From a bacterium (lineage in GTDB: Bacteria > Arandabacterota > Arandabacteria > Arandabacterales > Arandabacteraceae): a stretch of 7,365 nucleotides of DNA. Shown one piece after another: positions 1 to 6,100 of the stretch. The position numbers were made by a program, and so were the translations under genes. Numbering within the stretch: position 1 is the first letter of the stretch; each line of letters starts with the position of its first letter. Below the pieces are notes generated by a model. That model was not told the origin of the DNA, did not search any database, and saw only the letters and a program-made list of their open reading frames with translations. Location of the stretch: assembly GCA_025774405.1 (NCBI GenBank), contig JALGWB010000101.1:1-7365 (forward strand), written 5' to 3'.

Positions 1-99
1 TCTTGCTCCAGCCCTGGCTGCATGCAAGAGGACCATCTTTACAGCAGCCTCACAGTTTCCCCACACCCTTGCTGATGCTGAAATACCAACAACCTGCAT
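1..99 (-). CDS. NAD(P)H-dependent FMN reductase / iron-sulfur flavoprotein-like (flavodoxin fold), N-terminal fragment
   Basis: Only the first 33 codons are in the window; the gene runs off the left edge. The N-terminus begins MQVVGISASARVWGNCEAAV. This matches the first beta strand and phosphate-binding loop of flavodoxin-fold FMN reductases and iron-sulfur flavoproteins, where V-x-G-(I/L)-S-x-S-x-R-x-x-G-N-(T/S/C)-E precedes the first helix and binds the FMN phosphate. Residues 15-30 then read as an amphipathic helix, as the fold requires. The start is well supported: an ATG with a strong Shine-Dalgarno (AGAGGTGAG) five bases upstream. Such proteins transfer electrons from NAD(P)H to flavin or carry electrons through FMN, usually in the cytoplasm. 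The CxxCxxC-type cluster motif that would separate an iron-sulfur flavoprotein from a plain FMN reductase lies outside the window, so the subtype is open. The gene diverges from the hydrolase at 215. Confidence 0.68.
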   Translation of the reverse strand, partial: MQVVGISASARVWGNCEAAVKMVLLHAARAGAR

Positions 100-125
100 C
101 CCGCTCACCTCTCTGAACAACCGAG

Positions 126-139
126 CTGGAGTTTTCCAG
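126..139. repeat. 14-bp palindrome CTGGA-N4-TCCAG in the divergent region
   Basis: CTGGA (126-130) and TCCAG (135-139) form a perfect 5-bp inverted repeat around GTTT. It overlaps the candidate -10 region of the minus-strand flavoprotein promoter, where a repressor site could sit. A third GCTGGA occurs at 165-170. Five-bp arms are common by chance, so an operator role is a guess. Confidence 0.25.
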
Positions 140-158
140 ATTTTATATGTCGTGTCAA
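130..158 (-). promoter_or_regulatory. Candidate sigma70-type promoter for the flavoprotein gene
   Basis: On the minus strand a perfect -35 box TTGACA (158 to 153) is followed after 17 bp by AAAACT (135 to 130), a weak -10 with three of six consensus bases. A better-looking TATAAA (147 to 142) lies in between but is too close to this -35 and has no other partner. Transcription would begin near 123, about 24 nt before the ATG at 99, leaving room for the Shine-Dalgarno. The sigma factor preference of this organism is unknown. Confidence 0.35.
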
Positions 159-214
159 CTAATTGCTGGACAACCTGTAGCTGAGTGGCTGACAATATTG
201 GGGTGAGGTGCAAG

Positions 215-1012
215 ATGGCTGAGGTAGGAGTAACTTTCGAGAATGAAGGACAACTACTCCATGGCATGCTCCATATCCCTGACCACGGTACAAGGCATGC
301 CTGTGTGATCTTCCTTCACGACTATACATCCAATCGGATAGGTGATCATTGTATCTTCGTCAAAGCCGCACGCTATCTATGTGAGCGTGGCTTCGTATGT
401 TTGAGATTCGATTTCAGGGGCTCCGGTGAAAGTGAGGGTGACTTTGCCGAGATGACCCTTGATAGCGAAATAAGCGATGCCCTTGCCGCCATTGATCTTG
501 TTAGAAACAGTGACGACTTCGACGTCTCGGCGATAGGTCTGCTGGGGCAGAGCCTTGGCGGTTCGGTCGCCCTCTGTGTGGCAGGTGACGCTCAGGTCAG
601 CTCGCTTGCCCTCTGGGCTCCGACCATTTTCGTCGACTATCTTGTGGAGCGTGGTGGTGAGGTGGTAAAGGATCCATATGCCTGGCTGCCGCAGACCTAT
701 CAGGAGGCGCTGAAGAAAGTTGGGAAAATCGACATAGGCGGCTTTCTAAGAGGCAGGGCTTTCTTTGAAAGTCTTAAGCGAATTGATCCGCTCGAATCCC
801 TGGCGCGCTATAATGGACCAGTTCTGGTAATACACGGTGGTGAAGATAGTGTGGTCTCCCCGCTCAACTCTGAACTGATCTATGACAATGTCATCGGACG
901 GAGGAGGTTGGTCCTGATCGATGACGCTGATCACACCTTCAGTTCGACTGTCTGGGAAAAGCAGGTAATTGAGGAAACCTATCAGTGGCTTGCTCAAACC
1001 CTCAACGTCTGA
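215..1012 (+). CDS. alpha/beta hydrolase, serine esterase/S33-type (cinnamoyl esterase-like)
   Basis: A complete 265-residue alpha/beta hydrolase, probably cytoplasmic since no signal peptide is visible. Numbered from the ATG at 215, the oxyanion-side loop is HDYTSNR (residues 35-41). It is followed by the D-F-R-G-S-G-E-S turn (66-73), the nucleophile elbow GQSLGG with catalytic Ser113, Asp211 in HGGEDSVV, and His240 in DADHTF. All three triad residues are in the expected order and spacing. A lid-like insert with several aromatic residues lies around 139-190. The layout resembles small cinnamoyl/feruloyl esterases (Est1E/LJ0536 type) and S33-like peptidases, which cleave ester or amide bonds of small substrates; the real substrate cannot be read from the sequence. 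An in-frame GTG at 185 would add 10 residues but has no clear Shine-Dalgarno. The ATG has GGTGAGG six bases upstream and starts just before the first conserved strand, so I prefer it. The gene diverges from the flavoprotein and converges on the glycosyltransferase. Confidence 0.88.
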   Translation: MAEVGVTFENEGQLLHGMLHIPDHGTRHACVIFLHDYTSNRIGDHCIFVKAARYLCERGFVCLRFDFRGSGESEGDFAEMTLDSEISDALAAIDLVRNSDDFDVSAIGLLGQSLGGSVALCVAGDAQVSSLALWAPTIFVDYLVERGGEVVKDPYAWLPQTYQEALKKVGKIDIGGFLRGRAFFESLKRIDPLESLARYNGPVLVIHGGEDSVVSPLNSELIYDNVIGRRRLVLIDDADHTFSSTVWEKQVIEETYQWLAQTLNV

Positions 1013-1022
1013 AGTCCAGCAC

Positions 1023-2654
1023 CTATCTGGCAATACGCCGATAGATGCGGAATGTTCCAATCTTGCCCTCCATAGCAAAGTTTGCCATGAGATACCTCTT
1101 GGTAATTGGAAAATCATTGAGGCGCTCCCCGGTATTGAACCACGAGACCTGCTCAAGTACCAGCACCTCAACGCGCTTTCTCTCCAGATCCTCAGATATT
1201 CTGCGATCGAGCCAGGTGTTCGCCCCTCGCTGATAGGTAACATCTCTATGAAACCAGAGAAGAGGTTGCGGTGAGGGAACCCCAAGCAGCCCATAGAATA
1301 TGGTGAAATCAGGGAAGATGAAGAAGTTGCAATGACAATCCTTAAGATAGCTGTAAAGCTTGACGATGCTCTCTTCGGTTATCTCATAGTCACCCATGGC
1401 AGTGGGTTCAGCCCAGCGGAGGGGCCTAAGTACATCGATTTCGATTGGGCTGTGGAATCCTGGATTTGAGAAAATGTCGTGCACGCTTCGCCGCATCGCC
1501 ACCTTGATACCACTCATTGCAACACCAGCAGTCACGATGATCAAAATCAATAGCCGCAGTGTACGACCTGGCCCTTGCAGAGAGACTCTGCGAACTCTCG
1601 CCATTCCCTGCACCAAACCGGTGGCAACGGCAAATGAAACACCTGCAAAGGCAAAGCCATTGGCTGCCTGGTTAAGTGTGGTATTTATGAAAATATGCTG
1701 AAAGACCGGCAAGTATATGCATGCAAGGCAACCCAGTCGGAAATTTGCCTTCCGGAGAGTCTGTTTTGAAGTCCCTCGCACCAGCCCGACAATACCAGAT
1801 GTGAACGAAGCTGCCATGAGAACGTTGACGATCCACGGTCCCCTTCCGTCAAAGTAGGGCCTAAGCAGACCGAATCCGGTCCTGACCAGTGACCGCAATC
1901 TTTGGGTTCCAAGTTTTGATGGAAGTCGAAACACATACTCGACAAATACCGATGGATCAGATCTGAGATAAAGCCACAGCAGAAAGATACACCAACCTGC
2001 AACAACGCCAGCGGCAAAAAGGCACAGCATCTTGATAGTTCGCCGATTCCCACCCCAGCCAAGCACAATCGCTATCGGAAAGAACGGCCCCACGAAGGCC
2101 CCAACATTCTGCTTGCTCAGGAAAGCACATGTCCAGATGACACCGCTGGCAACAATGAGTGCTGGTCTGAGCCATCTGCCTTGGGCTACAAGCGAACCTG
2201 CAATAGCGACCAACGCCATAAGAGCAAATAGAAATGCAGTCTGATCAACCCATGGAGTCCCAAAAGGCGGATAGAACCAAACAGCCGTAAGAAGCCCCGC
2301 CACAAGTTCAGCCAGAAGGTTACTTCCCAGGATGAGCCGAACCAACAACATCGCCGCCAGGGTTGCAAGCAATCCAACCAGGGCTGAACCGATGAGATAG
2401 CTTTCAAATGAGACCCCGAGGAGATGGAAAAAGAGTGAATGAAGCCAGAATGTTATCGGACCGAAGGGCATAACAAAGTCCCTGTAAGGCACCTGCCCTG
2501 TCAGGACGCGGTAGCTCCCATCGAAGACAATCGACTGATCGAAGGCAAAGAAACCTCGCCCACCAGCCAGATAGGTCAGCAAGAAAGCCAGCAACATGCA
2601 CCCCAGCCAAACAGCAAGATGCCTCAGGAAGACGCAACGATTGGCCGTCCTCAT
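1023..2654 (-). CDS. polytopic GT-C (family 39/PMT-like) glycosyltransferase, probable
   Basis: A 543-residue inner-membrane protein. Hydrophobic segments lie near residues 12-31, 66-80, 84-108, 112-129, 137-157, 163-180, 184-201, 208-231, 273-293, 305-324, 333-353 and 366-386, about 11-12 helices. A soluble tail of roughly 150 residues (390-543) follows. The first large loop contains FDQSIVFDGSYRVLTG and then PYRDFVMPFGPITFW (residues 56-70). This acidic loop followed by a P-Y-R-D-x-x-x-P-x-G-P motif is typical of bacterial GT39/PMT-like integral-membrane glycosyltransferases, in which an Asp of the first periplasmic loop is catalytic; Asp39, Asp45 or Asp59 are candidates here. Such enzymes move a sugar from a polyprenyl-phosphate donor to a protein, lipid or glycan at the periplasmic face. 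Donor and acceptor are unknown. The start is an ATG with GGAAG seven bases upstream. It is last in a cluster with the small membrane protein and C25 peptidase, which suggests cell-surface glycosylation, but this is inference. Confidence 0.75.
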   Translation of the reverse strand: MRTANRCVFLRHLAVWLGCMLLAFLLTYLAGGRGFFAFDQSIVFDGSYRVLTGQVPYRDFVMPFGPITFWLHSLFFHLLGVSFESYLIGSALVGLLATLAAMLLVRLILGSNLLAELVAGLLTAVWFYPPFGTPWVDQTAFLFALMALVAIAGSLVAQGRWLRPALIVASGVIWTCAFLSKQNVGAFVGPFFPIAIVLGWGGNRRTIKMLCLFAAGVVAGWCIFLLWLYLRSDPSVFVEYVFRLPSKLGTQRLRSLVRTGFGLLRPYFDGRGPWIVNVLMAASFTSGIVGLVRGTSKQTLRKANFRLGCLACIYLPVFQHIFINTTLNQAANGFAFAGVSFAVATGLVQGMARVRRVSLQGPGRTLRLLILIIVTAGVAMSGIKVAMRRSVHDIFSNPGFHSPIEIDVLRPLRWAEPTAMGDYEITEESIVKLYSYLKDCHCNFFIFPDFTIFYGLLGVPSPQPLLWFHRDVTYQRGANTWLDRRISEDLERKRVEVLVLEQVSWFNTGERLNDFPITKRYLMANFAMEGKIGTFRIYRRIAR

Positions 2655-2661
2655 ATCAGAT

Positions 2662-2687
2662 CTTCCAACGGGCGAGCATGGTTGGAA
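2662..2687 (-). promoter_or_regulatory. Hairpin sequestering the Shine-Dalgarno of the glycosyltransferase gene
   Basis: In the minus-strand transcript, TTCCAAC (2687 to 2681) and GTTGGAA (2669 to 2663) are perfect 7-bp complements around an 11-nt loop. The downstream arm carries most of the GGAAG Shine-Dalgarno (2666 to 2662), seven bases before the ATG at 2654. Folding would therefore hide the ribosome binding site. An ATG in the loop (2679) opens a 7-codon frame ending in TGA one base before the GT start codon, but it has no Shine-Dalgarno of its own. The complementarity is seen directly; any effect on translation is inferred. No U-run follows, so it is not an intrinsic terminator. Confidence 0.4.
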
Positions 2688-2717
2688 ACAGGAACATCCA
2701 TCGGACCTGTGACACTT

Positions 2718-3134
2718 TCACTCACAATCAGTCATGAGATAGATCAGACCAGCGTTGATGAGCAACACCCCAGCAACGATCTTTATGACATTGTCGGTAT
2801 TTCTTGCGGGGCAGCACTGGTATTCTTCAACCTCCCAGGAGCTGATGCCCCAGGAGCAGAGTAGAATCCCACTTACAAAAAGGGAGCATCCTGCTATCTT
2901 GCATCGTTTGCGATCTCTATCTTGTCTCCCATCAGGCTCACCTTTCCTGGATCCTGAATCTTCAAGGCTCAGAGTTGGAAGGTTGACGAGCTCCGGAGGT
3001 GCAATACCAACCGAGTCAGGCTTGAAAGTAATAGGACCAGCAAGTGTCGGGGGAGCGATGAGCACAGTCACTGCAAGCACAAGGATAGCTCTACCTTTGC
3101 CACCACTGAACCCGATCAGGCTGAAAATGCTCAA
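2718..3134 (-). CDS. small Cys-rich exported/membrane protein of unknown function
   Basis: A 138-residue protein I do not recognise. Residues 1-32 look like a signal peptide or signal anchor: Lys13 and Arg15, a hydrophobic core ILVLAVTVLIAPP, and a possible cleavage site after TLA. Residues 33-60 are Pro-rich, and 61-77 are strongly charged (SRKGEPDGRQDRDRKR). Two hydrophobic segments follow, near 79-97 and 115-134, joined by a loop with an adjacent Cys pair (Cys107-Cys108). Further Cys residues are at 78, 83, 93 and 137. The start must be TTG at 3134 because no ATG exists near it; GAGG lies eight bases upstream and begins at the last base of the peptidase stop codon, so translational coupling is likely. 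An internal GTG near codon 19 would destroy the signal region. The gene sits 10 bp after the peptidase and 63 bp before the glycosyltransferase. It could be an accessory membrane protein for either; this is a guess from position only. Confidence 0.6.
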   Translation of the reverse strand: MSIFSLIGFSGGKGRAILVLAVTVLIAPPTLAGPITFKPDSVGIAPPELVNLPTLSLEDSGSRKGEPDGRQDRDRKRCKIAGCSLFVSGILLCSWGISSWEVEEYQCCPARNTDNVIKIVAGVLLINAGLIYLMTDCE

Positions 3135-3147
3135 GTGAGATCCCTCA
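3134..3147 (-). promoter_or_regulatory. TTG start with Shine-Dalgarno overlapping the upstream stop codon
   Basis: Read on the minus strand, TGA (peptidase stop, 3147 to 3145) runs directly into GGGATCTCAC and then TTG. The last two bases of the stop codon form part of the GAGGGA ribosome binding sequence. Ribosomes finishing the long peptidase gene would be positioned to restart, which suits a weak TTG start and probably keeps the small protein well below or in step with the peptidase. This decides the start of the small gene. Confidence 0.5.
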
Positions 3148-6100
3148 TCGCATAATCACGATCTTCCTCGGGGAAGCATAGCGCCTGTCATCGATGGTTA
3201 CAAGGTAAATCCCGGGCGCAACTCGCCGTCCCGAGGTGTCGCGAAGATCCCAGAGGAGACTCAGCTGGCCTGAGCCTTTTTCGAGACGGGTGACAAGCCT
3301 TCCTTCAATCGAATATATGCTTACTCGACATTGAGCATTGGCCTCGGCAAACCGAATAGCAAGCGTTCCGGTAGCAGGATTGGGGAAAATCGCTACTTTT
3401 GCGAGCTCATCCGCCGACAGTCCGTCAATACCTGTCTGGACAGGCTGTTTACATGTGAAGGCAAAGTCGTCAACATAGATGCCCTCGGCCTCATCGGTAT
3501 CATCGCTTATGAAGGCAAACTCAAACAAGAGCGTATCACCAGGGAACACATCTTCGAGTAGTCGTTCCCACTTTACCCAGCGCGAGACGATATTTAGCGC
3601 ACCTGGTTCCCCATCGAGAGCACCGCCACTTCCAATGAAGTCGAGGGTATCAGGTCTGCCGTTGCGATGGACAATCACGTAGATACCATCGGTTCCATAG
3701 GTGGTGAAATCATACCAGAACCAGAAAGCCAGCCGGTTAGATTCACCGGCGATAAAGTCCTGGGATATGAGACTAGCATCAGCGTTCCCTGGATAGACAT
3801 GGGTCAAGTCGCTGCCAAAGTACCAGCTCGTCGAGTCTGAATGCCAGCGGTAAGAAGTCAGATGCCACGCATCGGGCGAGCCACTATGTGACCACAAGCC
3901 TTCCCCAGATTCGAAATCATCCTGGTATGTGAGATCACCCACTGCAAGATAGACCGTATCGTCGAAAGCGAATGGACCAGCCGTCAGGGTTGCAACAATT
4001 CGACCGATGTGCTCACCCGGGCAAGCACCTGAAATCAGAATCCCGTGACTTGTATATCCTGCTCCGTCTGAAATGATTTCGCTCGCAGTGGCTGATGTAT
4101 CTATGATAGTATAGAAAGGATCAAGGCTTTCAAGATCGACCTGACATGAGCCTGATGTTAGACCGCGATTGGAAATCTCAAGTGTGAGGAGTACCTCCTC
4201 GCCTGGCTCGAGCACATAGTCACCATCGCCACCTGAGCGATCGTCGATGCCATGCGAGGTAATAGCGAGGACGGGTGTTGCCAGCGTCACAGGCAGTTTG
4301 GTTGTCCATGTGTTTGAAGCTGAATCCTCAAAGACAAGATCGAAGGTGATGGTCTCACCGTTTTCAAGGTCGCTATCAAAGGCAACGCTGAAGACGTCCT
4401 CCGGTGTGACTTCGCTCCCTGCATCCACAGTACCGTAAGCTATCGAGCTATCAAGAATCGTGCAGTGAGATCCACCACTGAGTTTGCCAATGACACCCGA
4501 AGCCGATAGATTACCGAAATTCTTGACCGTAACCCTGAGATCGACGGTCTCACCGGGATTGGCAAGGCTATCACCACCATCAGCTACCACCAGATTAATC
4601 CACCCGAGAGCAACACCATCGCTTACAACCATTAGACGCTCTTGGTAGGGCCTTCGGTTGAAGGCGCTCACAGTGAAGAGCAACGAATCCGGGCTTGCAG
4701 TCGAGATCCAGAAAGTCACCTTGCCGGAGAAGTCTGTAATTCCGACCTCATAGACGTCGTCACCATTCGTCACACAGACCAGCGCATCCTCGATGGCGCC
4801 ACTCGCATCTTCGGCAACAACGGTCACCGTCTGACCTGATGCCATCACGCTATCAGGCAAACTGCAACTTATAGCCGACGGTTCATCCGTCCACATGGGC
4901 ATCTCGGGGTCACCCAGCAGGTTGAGTTGATATTCATTCCATCTATAAACATTTTCATCCTGAGCGAAACCAACAAACACAGCCTTACTCACGGCATGCG
5001 CTTCACCGATGTGTAATAGACTATCAACAAAGACCTTCCTTGCGAATTCGTGCTGGAACTTGTCTGAATACCCGAGACCTGGATTGCCTGGCGAGCCCCA
5101 GCCATAGCGACTGTTACCGATAAATGCAACACATCCGCCATTGGGATTGTTGAGGAAATGCTCGGCTATACAGTCACGGTCAATTGCAGCGGGCCAGCAA
5201 CCGATCGAATTGAGAATGAACGTCCGTGCATCATTTGAGACCGTATCCGCATCGCTTGTATAAATGTAGCCATCGCCGGCTCCCATTGCATATTCGCTAC
5301 AGTGGCCATCATGGAAGATAAAGTTCTTTCCTGCCGACATAGCTGCAAGCACTGATTCCCGGCTTTCATTTCCAAGCGACTCGTAGAGCTTGAGGATGGG
5401 ATCGAACCGTGGGGGGACATAATTCTCATCGATCATATCCAGTCCCGCTCCACCATCAGTGTAGGGATCGAGCCACATGATCTCGCCAGCCATAAGCATA
5501 TCGAGAGCATAGCCGGAAGGTGGATTCTTCTCGTAGGTGATTACCTTATTGACGAAGACTTGAGCCTCAGCAACATTCTCAGCTGGAGCCCTTCCCACGA
5601 AGAGATCTGGATACATGTCAACGCTATCGGCTACCTCTCCATGGGGGTCTGTTCCGTTCGCATTCCAGGTACCGTCGAGGTCAGCAAAGTAGAGATCGCA
5701 TCTTATGCGGTTACCCGCAACACCGCCCATCTCGCAGTCCATTGCGTAGACAGATCTGCTGGGGATTATCCTGGTATCCCCACCGAGGAGCACCCAAATC
5801 GTACCCCAGTTCGCATAGGCATCCTTTATGAAGTTTCGAATCTGCGCCTGGGTATCCTCACCAGGGTAGTTCGCTTCAATCCATTCCGTTGTCACGCATG
5901 TTGCCCGCACACCCTTTGAGGTCTTCCAGTCAACGAGCGGACTGAAGGCGGCGACAAGCGAGTCACATGTGATGACAACGTATTCGAACTGGTCCGGGGT
6001 TAGTTCTGAGACAACCCCCTTCCACATAGCTCCTTGAGCGAAGACTTCAACGTTGCGAGGATTAACAACCATGCGCTCAACAGCCTTTCTGAAGCATGCC

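Larger units (their letters stand above)
100..214. promoter_or_regulatory. Divergent intergenic control region, flavoprotein / hydrolase
   Basis: This 115-bp gap separates the divergent ATG codons at 99 (minus) and 215 (plus) and should hold both promoters. It contains an AT-rich centre (139-164), a short palindrome (126-139) and a Shine-Dalgarno for each gene: 105-111 on the minus strand and GGTGAGG at 202-208 on the plus strand. For the plus gene the best promoter I can find is poor: TGGACA at 167-172, an 18-bp spacer, and GACAAT at 191-196. It would start transcription almost on top of the Shine-Dalgarno, so I do not call it. Confidence 0.55.

Noticed and set aside
1013..1060. Possible terminator hairpin (CTATC...GATAG) between the convergent genes
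   Set aside because: The arms are only five bases with a long loop, lie within the glycosyltransferase coding end, and are not followed by a U-run in either direction.
746..1294. 182-residue minus-strand open frame
   Set aside because: It overlaps the 3' ends of both the hydrolase and the glycosyltransferase in another frame, starts without a Shine-Dalgarno, and its translation has no domain-like pattern. Both overlapped genes have clear family motifs.
2439..2864. 141-residue plus-strand open frame
   Set aside because: It is antisense to the glycosyltransferase start and the small membrane protein, with low-complexity polar composition and no recognisable motif. The opposite strand has signal peptides, membrane helices and Shine-Dalgarno sites.
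5560..5919. 119-residue plus-strand open frame inside the peptidase
   Set aside because: It lies antisense to the conserved C25 catalytic domain. Its reading frame is explained by codon bias of the peptidase gene, and no ribosome binding site precedes it.
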